DNA from: Desmodesmus armatus
Taxonomy: Eukaryota; Chlorophyta; Chlorophyceae; Sphaeropleales; Scenedesmaceae
Direction: 5' to 3'
NCBI GenBank assembly: GCA_007449985.2
Contig: VIIQ02000007.1
Location: forward strand, 186,001-250,000
DNA length: 64,000 nucleotides
In this document: in pieces, positions 42,704-58,067 of the stretch
Layout: each line of letters opens with the position of its first letter
Numbering within the stretch: the first letter of the stretch is position 1
Position numbers and translations under genes: made by a program
Notes under the pieces: model-generated
Databases searched by the model: none
Seen by the model: only the letters and a program-made list of their open reading frames with translations
Told to the model about the DNA's origin: nothing

Positions 42704-44615
42704 TCATGTGTCAGCGTACATGAGCTGCATGTAGCGTAGAGGGCTGGTCTTCATGTGCTGATGTACGGTGTGGCCCATGAAGTTGCAGCAGTCCAATGTC
42801 AGCTCAGTGAGGCCAGCAGGCAGGACAACTCCTTCCCCTGCAGCAAACATACAAAAACATACATGGTGCATGAGTGGTGATACATCACACTACTGGTACT
42901 GCAGTACAAGGTAAATGGAGGATCGGCTTGCAGCAATGGACGTGTCCTTTGATTCACAACACACTCGAAACGAGTGCATGGCATCCTTGCAAGGCAGGCA
43001 GGGCCTCCATGCCTTGTCGCTCCAGAGCAAGTGTTGCAGTGCACTGCGCGGTCGATGAGGAAGCGTGCGCAGCAAATCTTCAGTTGTCAGGAGCATACCC
43101 CAGCCGCTAATATGTTGTGCGGAGGCAGTGTGCAGTTTGCCCTTCAACTGCGGCATGACCACACTCTGTGCTGGCAGTAGGCAGTATCATCACTCACACT
43201 TGCGGTGTACACAGCGCACTGCACAGTGCCTGCGGCAGGCAACCCACCCCCGCCACCAGGCAATAATCGGGTAATAAGCTGGCTCTTGACAGCTCTGTAG
43301 CAGTACACCCACTCAGCCCACATCCCTGCATACCTGTGAAGCCATAATCCAAATCAAACGACAGCTGCTTTAGTGCCTTGAGCCCCCCTAGGGCTAAGCC
43401 GTAGTTGACCTTGTAAGAGCCTCCGTAATCCAACTCCCAGTAGAACTCAACAAACTCCAGGACCTCCAGGTTAGTCAAACAAGGCAGCACCTCCTGCAAG
43501 ACCTTGAACTCAGCCTGCAGGATGCACACCATGTTTCAGGCAGGGGGATGAGGGGCCGGTGGTGTTGATACGGTGGGGGTTGACCATAGCTGAAGTGCTG
43601 CTGACATGATCTGCGGTCTGTCAGGCAAGGGGCAAATGCGTCACTTTGCGCCCAGCGAGTTTTCTTACTGGCGGCATGCACTGACAGGCAAGGTCCCCTG
43701 TCACCACCTGCCAATGCATGCTGCCACCCGCATGAGTCAGTATATTCTGCCAGTACTCTGCAGTGCAGTGCCAGCACATCACAGGTGCTCACGGTTCAAG
43801 CTACATGAGAGACCCAACAAACAAGCTCCACCCCCTGGAGTCAATACTTCCAGGCATACTTCACTCACTGTGCCAGCCTTCATGTGTGAGTCACACAGCT
43901 TGAGCTGGGTCAAGCATGTCATCTGCTTCAGCGCAGTTAGGACACCCATGCTGCAGCAGCCCTTGCCAAGGTGTAGGGACCTCAAGTTAGTAAGGTCAGC
44001 AACTCCCTGTGCTACAGCCTTGGGACCGCGTTCGTAGTCCTCCTCCCCTTGCGCTGGAACGACGTACAGCTGCAGCAAGCTGCTGGGCAATGCTGCCAGC
44101 AAAGCGGCGCTGGGGCGGATTGTGCAGGCAAGCTTCTGCAGGCTGGGCAGCTGCAGCGCGACGGAACGAGCGACATCGAACTGCAGCATAGAGACTGCAG
44201 TGTTGCCTGCTTCGCCGCTTAGCTCCATGCTCCTGATGAGGTGAGCATGATTCCGGACCCAGCTGCCAAAACCTGGCCAGCGGCAGAGAAATTTAGCTGC
44301 ATATCAAAGCATCTGCTTGTGATCGCTAAACTTGAGGCCACCGCGGTCGACAGGAGGGTCCTGTATGATGATGTCTATGGCCTTGGTGCGGGATGCTGCC
44401 ACTGCTGCACGCCAGCTGCTGCACACCCTGGCTGCGCTGCACAGCAGCAGCAGGTCTGAGGCAAGGTCAGGTTGCTCCAGCAGCACTGACAGGGCCAAGA
44501 GCTGCTGGGAGGAGGTAGGGTCCTGCAGCCGTGTGCAGCAGCAGCCATGTAGTTCGTCGGCGGTTGGGTGATTGTTGTTCTCTGGCGGGCACCACACTGC
44601 ACAAACATGTGCCAC
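42704..44615 (-). pseudogene. F-box/LRR protein gene with an in-frame TGA
   Basis: Three exons, 43869-44615, 43334-43514 and 42704-42837, chain in phase to 354 codons. An F-box-like helix set opens it (LSVLLEQPDLASDLLLLCSA and ARVCSSWRAAVAASR), followed by LRR strands (LPSLQKLACTIRPS, LTNLRSLHLGKG, MTCLTQLKLCDS, LTNLEVLEFVEF, LKALKQLSFDLD) and an ending of LPAGLTELTLDCCNF...RYMQLMYADT. F-box proteins link SKP1/cullin ligases to substrates, here presumably through the LRR. The frame is broken by one TGA at 44304-44306, between DHKQML and YAAKFLCRWPGF. Coding quality is equal on both sides, so a single CGA-to-TGA change is the simplest explanation. The start at 44615 is uncertain; a TTTGTGCAG acceptor lies just inside it. 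Confidence 0.6.
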
Positions 44616-45192
44616 TAGGTTTCACAAACCAACTCTGGAAAACTCGACATCAAGAGACACACAAAGTGACAACAATTAACTGCTTGATCACCTGCATCTG
44701 TGCTGTTGGTGTCTGGCCTCAACTGGTCGCAGAAGAACACAAGTTCTGGACTGCAGCAGTTGCTGCTGTGATGGGATAGCTTGACAGTGATCAGTGCCGC
44801 AAAGCAACACGAACACGAGCACTGCTGAGCAGTCGGTTTGTTGGAGTTCAATGTGAAACTTGATCCCAGACCAACGAAGCAACAATGTGGTGCTGCGCCT
44901 GGTGCGATGCTCTGCTGGAAAACAGTTTCGGATACGAACCTTTGACGTAGCCTGTGTGGGAGCTTGCTTTGCTGGAAGAACTGATTGACCGTTTGACTGG
45001 CCAACTGATATTCAAACAGAGGCAGCGAACACCAGCCATTCCAGCACAGGATGCAGAAACGTCACCAGCCACTCACAGCCACAAACACCAAACACGAGAC
45101 CAGGGGTAGTAAGGGCCCTAACTACCCCTGCACTAGACAAGCTCACCAAACACTCACTTGCCATGGCAACCGCCAATCAAAACAGTCGACAA
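44616..45192. other. Intergenic, possible 5' exon of the F-box/LRR gene
   Basis: About 575 bp. A minus-strand frame at 44615-45004 begins MASQTVNQFFQQSKLPHRLR and could contribute a first exon, but no donor joins it convincingly to the F-box exon. Confidence 0.35.
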
Positions 45193-47506
45193 TCAAGTTT
45201 TTCTGTGCTTTGCCGCTGCTGCACCCACCAGCGCCTTACACACCGGCTTGTGCTGCTTCCAGTGCTGCGTTTGGCACCCCCGTGAACAGTAGCGCGCAAC
45301 CCGGCAGCCGGCACAGATGCAGCTGCGGCGCGACACTGCCAGCAGCTCTGTGGGCCCTGCCAAAGTAGTGCAAGCAGGGTTGTTGCAGGCATGCGGCACA
45401 GCCAGGGTGTTGAGAGCCAGCCCTAGCCCCTGTAGCCGCTGCACCATCAGGCCAAAGGCAGTGACTGCCGCTGCTGCGTCAGCTGCATTGACCGGCTGTG
45501 GCAGCACATCTAGCACTGCCTGCAGCTGCTGCATGACTGCTTCTGTCGGGTACCCAGCTGCGGCCAGCTGCGCCGCATGGCCCTGCAGCTGCAGCCACCT
45601 GAGGCAGCTGCTCAGTACTGCTTCGGCTGGGGGCTTTGGGCCATGAAGGACAGCTATGGCTGCGGGACCTGGGTCGAACCCCAAAGCACTGGGCCAATCA
45701 GACACTGACTCGCCCTGGAGCTGCTGTAGCTGCATCAGCAGCTGCCCGAGGTCGCCCCCGCCCTGCAGCTGCCTCAGGGCTGCAGCCCACTGCAGGAAGC
45801 AGCGGCCAGCCAGCACCAGCCACACCAAACCTGCTGTGCTGCCGGTAGCGGAGGGCTCTGCAGAAAAGATCAGCTCCGCCTCCCCTGAAGGCAGTAGCAG
45901 CATGCAGGGTCCCAATGGACGCACGTGCTAGCATACCGGCTATGTTACCCGCAACCCAGCAAGCGCATTCTGCTGCGGACTCTTGCGCTGGTCTGACAAG
46001 GCTGCCCAGCTTCAGCAGGCTGCACAGCATGCTGAACAGCTGCAGCTGCTCAGGGCTGTTTGGGCCATCTGCCCGCAAGTTGCCTATGTATGCCATCCGC
46101 AATGCGCTGACGTCGTCACTGCGCGTGACGTCGTCAATGACGTCGTCTTCGTGCGCTGACAGCAGGAGGCAGCTTATAGTTGCCACCACTGTTGTGGTAA
46201 ACTCAGTCACTGGTTGCCTCCCGAGGACACGTAGCAACCCCTCCAACACCCTGCTGAGCTCTGCATTGTGTGTTTCCCAAGCAGGAGCTGAAAGGTATGC
46301 AACCTGTGCTGACGACTCCCCTGCCCCATGGTCTGCTTCAAGCCCTGCTGCAGGCACACCTGCAGCAGCTTGCTGAGGGGTGGAGCTTGCTGCTGCCCCA
46401 GGCACAGCTGCGGCAGGGGTTGAGCTTGCTTCCACCCCAGGTGGGTCAACAACATCATGTGCTGAGCTCCCTGCATGCTTAACTGGCTCACTAGGCACGC
46501 ATGTGAAGTCGTTAGCAGCCACCAGCAGCTGCAACAGCAGCAGCACACATGCCTGCTGCTCCTCAGTTTCTGTCAGTGAGGGGCAAGCAGCAGTGGTGGT
46601 GGTGGTGGTGCTGCTGCTGCTGCCTGCTGGGCTGCTGTCTGCCTGTTCCAGCAGCTGCACTGCATGTGACAGCAGCCGCAGCGTTGTCGGCAGCACAGGG
46701 GACAACCATGCAGCCAGAAGGCCATAGTGGTCTTGCTGTGCTGCCTGCTGGTGCTCCACTGTGAACCTGATTGCACTGTCAGCCAGATCTGCAGCACTGC
46801 TGGCATAGCCAGCCAGCACATCAAAGGTGGCTGCTGCATTGCTGCCGAACTGGTCAACACTGCACAGCAGCAGCTGTGACACCACCAGAGCATTGATGGG
46901 TTGCATGGTTGACGTGCTGTTGAGCTGGGTCAACCAGGGGGTACCGCCCTGGCCTGGCTGCTGCTGCTGTCCTGGTAGCTGGGGCACCTCATCCCAACAG
47001 TGCTGCAGCACGATGCCAGCTGCACTGATTGCATCAGAGAACCCACGCCGCAACCGCTGGAAGTTGCAGGAGCCAGCCCAGGCTGCAGCTTGCATGCTGA
47101 TCCCAGCGGTGACCAGCCAGCAGGGGTCTGATGCATCACTAGGCTGAGGTTCCTGCTGCTGCTGCTGCTGCTGCTGTTGCTCCCGCTGCTGTTGCTGCTG
47201 CTCTTCCACGGTTTCCAGCAGCCAATGCAGCAACCCAAACTGCTCAGGCCACTCGCTTGCATGAGTAGCAACATGGGCAGCGGCAGCAGCTGCAGTGGCT
47301 GCAACAAACGGGCTGTCAATGCTAGTGCCGTCGTCCCACAGGCTGTCTACCCGCACGTTCAATGCTTCAGGCAGCAGCGACTGTGCAAAGTAGGTGAACC
47401 CAAGCATAGACACAACTGCTGCTGCAGTGGAAGGCTGCTGCAGGCTGGGTGCATTTTGAGTAGCCTGATTGACCCAGTCACAGAGGAGGCCAATGAGCCC
47501 GGCGGT

Positions 47507-48824
47507 GCGGAGAAAATTAATTCAAAACAGCCCCTTTCTTTGTTTGGATGCAGTAGTGGTGTCGCAAGGAGGAACATCCCACATATCTGAAGACATACTG
47601 CACATACCAGCCATCATAGGGGGGTTGTTTGATGCAGTGACATAACTGATTTTGTGGAGCCCTGAGGCTAGAATGCAGCAAATGACAGTTTATATGTACT
47701 AGGGACTGGCTGTGCTTAGCCCCGATGCAGATTTTAGGATAAGACAGACACTTTGCGTACTCGGTACTGGACCTGTCGCTGCAACAGTCATTTTCAAATC
47801 TAGGGTTTAGGGGTGCAACACAGCTGTTGGGTACAGCTGTTTTGTTGATGAAGTGCTTCAAGGCACATAAGAGCAGGCAGTATGTGCTGCTCACTTGATC
47901 TTGCATATAGATGCTCGTGCACTGCATGCATTGTGCGCAAGTGCTGTACAGGTGCATGGAAGCTCTGGACTCAACGAGTGCGCAACAGATGCACGCTTTA
48001 TTGTGTATTTACAGTAGTTAGGCCTATATCCACTGAGTTTTGTTTTTGGCAATGCTGATGCTGCGCCACGTCGGCCGCGTCCCGAAGGTAACAAGGCGCC
48101 CGTAGAGCATTAGAAGACTCACGCATCTTTTTTTCTAAATAACATCTTACCCACCTTGCCACATCAATGCTAATAAACACTATCATGCTTAACAGCAACG
48201 AGCAGCTGGTTCTGCAGATTGCTCGCTATCTGCAATCACACTCCATCAAGCAGCTTCCGACCATTATATGATTGCACAGTGTTTATATGTTTTATTTGAT
48301 ATATCTGCATGTGGTTTCTTGGGGCGCAACGAGATCTTCTACTGCTGTAGATGCCAGCAGGTGCGCACCAACACTCTCCACTGTTAGGGGCCCTTAGTCG
48401 TCCAAACTTCCATGCTAATGGCACATGCACATGCAGGTGCGACTATTCTTCTGCCGATTGCCACTGCACGTCTGCAGGTTGTAACAGGTTGCAGTGTCTG
48501 CAGGATGGAGCTCCATCGCGTGCCTCCTCGAGTACTCGACTAGCTAGTCTTCCCAGTCACCAGCAGCAGCAGTGGATGCATGTGGCATGCAGTGTTCATG
48601 CTTGTCACGTTCAGGGATTACATGCACATGCGCATGCGCATGCGCATGCACATGCACATGACCATGAACATGCGCAGGCCTTGTTATGGTGGCTAGGGGG
48701 AGGCCGTTGGCTCAAAGGGTGGTGCTAGCTTGTTGGGCATGTCTGCAGGAGCCCTGGGGAGTGGCCAGCTAAAAACAGCCCAACAACAAATAATTATTTT
48801 TTTTGCGAATGAGGGGAGTATATT
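47507..48824. mobile_element. 1.3-kb insertion splitting MYND copy 1
   Basis: Sequence absent from copies 2 and 3 at the same place, visibly more AT-rich than the MYND exons. No target-site duplication, terminal inverted repeat or transposase frame was found, so its class is unknown. It holds a short plus-strand frame near 48185 (MLNSNEQLVLQIARYLQSHS...), which may be a stray exon, and a GCATGC-type repeat at 48621-48680. A gene rearrangement rather than a transposon is possible, because the two edges overlap slightly in homology. Confidence 0.5.
48621..48680. repeat. Alternating CATGCA/CATGCG repeat
   Basis: About ten degenerate units of CATGCG/CATGCA/CATGAC. Alternating purine-pyrimidine and largely self-complementary sequence can adopt cruciform or Z-form DNA. 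Confidence 0.8.
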
Positions 48825-49982
48825 GCAGGACTTGGCCGCAGTGTTGTAGTGGGAGGCATACACAGGGGCTGGTCCTGTGGGCGTTGCTGCCAGCACTGAG
48901 GTGAGGTGGCGCATGAAGGCCAGGGCAAGGTGAGCAGCAGCATCCATGGTGCGCAGCAGGTCACTCTGAGAGTGCTGCAGCATGGCCAGGGCTGGCGCAG
49001 CACCCATCAGTGCACCCACTGTTGCAACCAGGTTGGAGTGCTGCAGGCCTGCTGCCGCAGAATTTTTGGCAAAAGTGCAATCGCTGTTGGTCTGGCTGCT
49101 GCTGCCACATCGGCTGGCATTGCTACTGCAGGCAGCTGGTGATCCTGCAGTGGTGCTGTCAGCAGATGCTGCTGCTGCGGATGCTGCTCGAGCTGCTGCT
49201 GTGTCAATGACAAGCAGCTGCTGCAGCAGCTGAGCAGCAGCTTGCATGATGTCTGGGATCTGCTGCAGCAGACCGCTGCTCTGCAGCTGCTGTGTGATGC
49301 TGCGTGTCAGGGACTTGCTGCTGTCCTTCTGCTCCTGCACTGTAAAGCTTTGGTCAGACATCAGATCTGCCACTACGGTTTTTATGCAGAACTCCAAAGC
49401 TTGCCATGTGATCAGGGTGGCACTGTAATTAGGGTCATTGCTGCTGGTGGTGCTGCTGCTGCTGCTGCTGCTTGTTGTTGTTGCTGCTGCTGCTGCTGTC
49501 ATCCAGCTGACAGGTGGAGCATAGTGCTGCCAGCTGCTTGGGCACCTGCAGGCAGCAGCAATGCAAGGTGCAGCATGTGACACAGTCCGACTGTAGCATT
49601 TCCTTGAATGGGATTGTGAGAAACCCATTTGAAATGCATGACAAGCACCAGCAGATGATCCACATATCCACATGACAGCTGATCCACATATGTGCCAGCA
49701 GATCATGGTTTCTCGACTCCAGCCAAGGGCACAGGGCGTCCTATGCTGCAATGCGCGATGGTGCCAGCAGCAGCAGAGGACGTGCCATACTGTGCTCACC
49801 TGGACGTCCCTGATCAGCTGCTTCCAGACAGCCCTGGGCAATGGGACATCTAGGGAGGCAAGCACGTCAAGCTGCTCGCCTATCTTGTAGGCAGCAGCAT
49901 ACTGCTGCTGTGGGTTCAGGGTGTGCAGGCGCTGCAGCTGCTGCACCACTGACTTCCACAGGACCACTGCCTGGTGAGGCAT

Positions 49983-50795
49983 CACGTTATTGAGGTTTTC
50001 TCCGTGAATCACAGTCGGACAAACACAACAGCTAGTGGATCGATCTCTGAATTCACACGTTCGTCTGGGAGTTTCTCGGCGTCCGAGCAACCGTGTAGCG
50101 TTTGCTGATTACTGAGCTGTACATGTGCTACAAACAAAATGCACCTGCTACATTGGGGAGATGAAATGCCGTTGGTCAAAGGGTGACGTCAATCATGCGA
50201 AGCGAACCACGCCGTGCGTCGCGCGCTCAGCGGCGACAACAGCGCGACGCTCTGTGGACGAGCGCTTCGACCTTTGCTGCTCTTTTGCCTTTTATAATTC
50301 CACATTATATCCATGTTTTGCACCCAGATACAGACAGGCTCAGAATGGACCGTGGCAAGATGTGGACAACCTGGTACAAATATTTACGTAGACCTGTGAT
50401 TGTGATGCAATCGTAAGCTTGATAATATTGCTGTGTCACAGCCCGCTGTCCGGAACAATTTCGCTGGTCATCTGCACAGTTGTGGCCGCAACTGGGCGCA
50501 CCAAGTGCAGCCCAGCTGGCATGACGCACCAGGGATGGGATTAGTGATGTTTGAACAAATGCTGGTGGACGCCCCACAGGATGTGACAGCAAAAAGCCAT
50601 AACACAGTCAGACATACTATCAAAAGAATAAATGCTTGAATGTCGCCAATAGCAGGGCACCGCTGCTACTGATGTTACGCCGCCATCAGGCCCCCACGTT
50701 ACCAACAAGTGAGCTGAGGACCACCATACTGTCACCACACCGACTCACTCACAGTCATATCTACAAGCAGCCACAACCCAGCCAACAGGCTGCCT
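49983..50795. other. Intergenic between MYND copies 1 and 2
   Basis: About 810 bp separating the copy 1 start and the copy 2 stop on the minus strand. It should hold the copy 1 promoter and copy 2 3' UTR. No further gene seen. Confidence 0.5.
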
Positions 50796-54426
<3,631 letters not shown>

Positions 54427-54862
54427 TGTAATGTAACAATGGTGGAGATGTCGATCGTGTCAGGAAGGGCACCACGGCAGGAATGAAGCGTGGTGCCAGT
54501 ATATCGTCCAAGGTGCGGTCAGTCTCGCCGCTTCCTGCCGAATGCCGCGTACAGGCTATGCACTACGAGTGAGATCTGACGGGCCATGCTCAGGTTTCGT
54601 TTGATCAACAGTTGCGTGAGCGGTTACGCTGACTTACGTCACATCGGCCGGTCGACCAACGCGTGCTGTCGGAAGCCAATTACCTGATGCACAGCTCAAT
54701 ACCATTACAAGCACTAGACTGTGCAACTTCTCTGTGGTCAGGGTGCAATCCGACCTGGGACAGCAGCAAACTGGCACCCCTGATGTATGCTTGAACCCAA
54801 AGAGATTCTCCATTAGCTGCGGTGTCTGTCCCTGATCTTACTCGCACACCAACGTCCACGCC
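54427..54862. promoter_or_regulatory. Head-to-head intergenic region of MYND copies 2 and 3
   Basis: About 436 bp between start codons facing away from each other. The promoters of both copies must be here. Any inverted similarity between its halves would mark the duplication boundary; I could not establish this by eye. Confidence 0.45.
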
Positions 54863-57800
54863 ATGCCTCATCAGGCTGTGGTCCTGTGGAAATCCGTGGT
54901 GCAGCAGCTGCAGCGCATGGCCACCCTGACCCCACAGCAGCAGCAGGTGGCTGCCGCATGCAAAATAGAGCAGCAGCTGGACGTGCTGGCTACATTGGGA
55001 AACCCACTGCCCAGGGCTGTGTGGAAGCAGTGATCAATGACGTTCAGGTACGCACAACTGGGCACTTTCTGAGTTATGCAGCTGATCGCAGGATTGCATG
55101 TGCATTGTCCCTAGATGTGGCATGCCTGACTACGGTTATGTACTCATGATCTGGTAGGGTGAGCTGAGTACAAATGCACAAGCTGGTTCTGTTCATGCAG
55201 CAACTAGAATGAGTTGCAATCTCTTTGGCTCCCTGCATTGCTGCTGCCTGCAGGTGCCCAAGCAGCTGGCAGCACTGTGCTCAAAGTATCAGCTGGATGC
55301 CAACAGCAGCAGCAGCAGCAGCAGGGACCCCCAGTACATCGTCTCCCTGACCGTATGGAAGGTTTTCAAATTCCTCATGGATGCGGTGTTTGACGAGCTG
55401 GTGACTGACTACAGCTTCAGAGTGCAGAAGGACAGCAGCAAGTCCCTGACACGCAGCATCACACAGCAGCTGCAGAGCAACGGCCTGCTGCAGAAGATCC
55501 CAGACGTCATGCAAGCTGCTGCCAATCTGCAGCAGCAGCTGCCTGTGCCAGATACAACAGCAAGCACTGCAGCAGCAACTGTAGCAGGGGCAGGGGCAGG
55601 GGCAGCAGCTGCCCGCAGCAGCAGCAGCCAAGCTGACGGCACCACCGGTGGGAACTCCCCAGCAGTGATGCGGCACGCCAACCTGTTGACAATAGTCATG
55701 GGACTGTTGGCTGCTGCCCCTGCTGTGGCGCTCCTGCAGCACTCACAGAGTGACTTACTGCTCACCATGGATGCCGCTGCTTGCCTTGCCCTGGCCTTCA
55801 TGCGCCACCTCACAGCGGTGTTGGCAGCAATGCCGACAGGACCACCACCTGCATATGCTGCCCACTACAGCGCAGCTGCCGGGTGCTGCATTCGCCTTCT
55901 CTGCGCCTGGAGCGGCTCGGCTGCTCAGAATGCAAGCAGCTTACAGCAGCCTTCCACTGCTGCAGCAGCTGTGTCTTTGCTAGCGTTCAGCACCTATGCA
56001 CAGTCGCTGGTGCCAGCCTCATTCAAGGAGGGGGTAAGCAGCCCAGCATGCCACGGCGGCAAATACCAGGCTGGCAGTGCTAGCGTTGCAGCCGCTGCCA
56101 CTGCTGCTGCTGCCCATGCTGTTACCCAGGTCAGTGAGCGGTTGGAGCAGCATGGCATGCTGCATTGGCTGCAGGAAGCTATGCAGCAGCAACTTCAGGA
56201 TGCCTTTCCTGGTGTGGGAGCAGATCTGTGCTGGCTGGTCACTGGTGGTGTCAGTATGCAAGCTGCTGCCTGGGCGGGTGCCTGTGGTGTTGATCTGCTG
56301 CAGAAAGGTCTGCCTGATACAATCAGAGCTGCAGCAGCCGTGCAACATCGCTGTTGCAATGAGGTGCAACAGCCAGGACAGCAACAGCAGCAGCAGCTAA
56401 GGCAGAGCAGCATGCCTTGGCTGACCCAGCTCAAGGATACAGCAACGCAGCAGCCTCACAACAGCCTGCTGCTGTCACAGCTGCTGCTGTGCAGTGTCGA
56501 CCAGTTTTGCAGCAATGGAGCAGCTGCCCCTGATGTGCTTGCCGGCATGCTGACGGCACTGCGCAGTGCTGCAGAGTTGGCCAACTGTGCAGGCAGCTTC
56601 ACAGTGCTGCACCAGGAAGCAGCAGAGCAAGAGTACTTTGACTTGCTGACTGTTTGGTTGGAGCCTGTGCTGCCAGCAACGCTGCGACTCCTGTCACAGG
56701 CAGTGCAGCTGCTGGATCAGGCAGACAGCCGCCCAGCAGGCAGCAGCAGCAGCAGCACCGGCAGTGCTATCCTTCCCTCACTGACAGAAACCGAGGAGCA
56801 GGCATGTGTGCTGCTGCTGTTGCAGCTGCTGGTCACTACAAACCACTACACATGCGTGCCTGTCGAGCCAGGGACCGTTGCTGACCACTGGGCTGCCACG
56901 GCCATGGGGTTACTACCCCCCCTAGTAGGGGGGTTTGCACTGGATGATGTTTATGCTGCAGCTCCAGCTTGGGAAACACACAATGCAGAGCTCAGCAGGG
57001 TGTTGGAGGGGTTGCTGCGTGTGCTAGGGAGGCACCCAGTGCATGAGTTCACTACAAAAGTGGTGTTAGCTGTCACCGCCCTCCTGCTGCCCACCCACAA
57101 TGACGTCAGTGCACTGCGGCTTGCTTACGTGAAGGATTTCAGGGCAGATGGTCCCGGCAGCCCTGCGCAGCTGCAGCTGTTCAGCATGCTGTGCAGCCTG
57201 CTCAAGGTGGGCAGTCTTGTCAGGCCAGTGCATCAGTCGGCAGCAGATACTGATTGCGCTTGCTGGGGTGCAGGTGATGTAGCCAACCTGCTAGCCAGTG
57301 AATCTAGGTTCCACCTGCGTGATGGTGCTGCCCTTCAGCCTCTTCCAGAGGGGCTGAGCTCACAGCCATCTGCTGCTGCCGTGGAGGGTTTGCTGTGGCT
57401 GGTGCTGGCTGGCCGCTGCTGCCTGCAGTGGACTGCAGCCCTGAAGCAGCTGCTGGGCAGAAGTGACCTCTGGCAGCTGCTGATGCAGCTGCAGCAGCTG
57501 CAGATGCAGCTGCAGCAGCTGCAGGGAGAGTCAGGGCCTGGTTGGGCCAGTGCATTGGGGTTGGCACCATGTGTGATGCATACTGGTACCTTTCACGCAG
57601 CCATAGCTGTCTTTGACGGACCACAGCCCATGGCAATGACACTACTCAGCAACTGCCTTCAGTGGCTACAGCAAGAGGCAGTTGACGGGCAGCTGGCAGC
57701 AGCTGGGTACCCGACAGAAGCACTGATGCAGCAGCTGCAGGCAGTACTAGATGTGGTGATGGAACCAGTCAATGCAGCTGGTGCAGCAGCGGCAGTCACT

Positions 57801-58067
57801 GCCTTCGGCGTGCTGGTGCAGCGCCTACAGGCGCTTGGTGTTGCTCTCAACACCCTGGCTGTGCCACATGCCTGCAACAACCCTGCTTGCACTACACTGG
57901 CAGGGCCCACAGAGCTGGCGGCAGTGTCGCGCCGCAGCTGCATGTGTGCCGGCTGCCGGGTGGCTCGCTACTGCTCACGCGGGTGCCAAACACAGCACTG
58001 GAAGCAGCACAAGCCTGTGTGCAGGGCGCTGGCGGGTGCGGCAGTGGCAGAGCAGGGAAAGGCCTGA
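54863..58067 (+). CDS. MYND zinc-finger protein, copy 3 (frameshift in exon 1)
   Basis: Exon 1 (54863-55047) and exon 2 (55254-58067, 938 codons including stop) are homologous to copy 2 throughout, with the same intron position. Exon 1 reads MPHQAVVLWKSVVQQLQRMA...PRAVWKQ and then TGA, where sisters read CAG CTG ATC (Q-L-I): one C is missing after 55030. Exon 1 is therefore 185 bases, one codon longer but one base short. Exon 2 is fully open: poly-Ser, the long helical region (LLCAW, YAQSLVPASF, LLRVLGRHPV) and the MYND finger (CNNPAC, CAGCRVARYCSRGCQ, HWKQHKPVC). Either the gene is a very recent pseudogene, or translation starts at the in-frame ATG at 55209 in intron 1 on an alternative transcript (952 residues). 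The selective state is unresolved. Confidence 0.7.
56915..56934. other. Small perfect stem-loop in the MYND copy 3 coding sequence
   Basis: A 7-bp stem (ACCCCCC against GGGGGGT) around a 6-base loop, within a stretch absent from copies 1 and 2. It encodes LPPLVGG. Confidence 0.6.

Larger units (their letters stand above)
45193..49982 (-). pseudogene. MYND zinc-finger protein, copy 1 (decayed)
   Basis: Exon 1 (49800-49982, 61 codons, MPHQAVVLWKSVVQQLQ) and the start of exon 2 (from 49545) match copies 2 and 3. The frame fails three times. Within the Ser/Asn triplet tract near 49440-49500 the reading frame shifts and meets TGA at 49435. At about 47507-48824 roughly 1.3 kb of unrelated DNA separates HYNTAAKSC from LLCDWVNQATQNAPS, which are adjacent in the sister copies. 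Near 45900 the frame shifts again, between ASIGTLHAATA and GEAELIFSAEPS. The C-terminal MYND finger (CNNPAC, CAGCRVARYCSRGCQ, HWKQHKPVC) still reads well up to the stop at 45193. MYND fingers bind Pro-rich protein ligands. A product would be truncated near residue 98. Confidence 0.75.

Noticed and set aside
44304..44306. TGA in the F-box/LRR gene as a selenocysteine codon
   Set aside because: Green algae do use selenocysteine, but this is not a redox protein, no downstream stem-loop was found, and a CGA-to-TGA change is simpler.
45315..47590. Plus-strand frames opposite MYND copy 1
   Set aside because: Antisense shadows of Ala/Leu/Gln-rich coding sequence; the sister genes fix the coding strand.
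47507..48824. Reading the block in MYND copy 1 as an ordinary intron
   Set aside because: No GT-AG pair at the homology edges keeps the frame, and copies 2 and 3 have no intron at this place.
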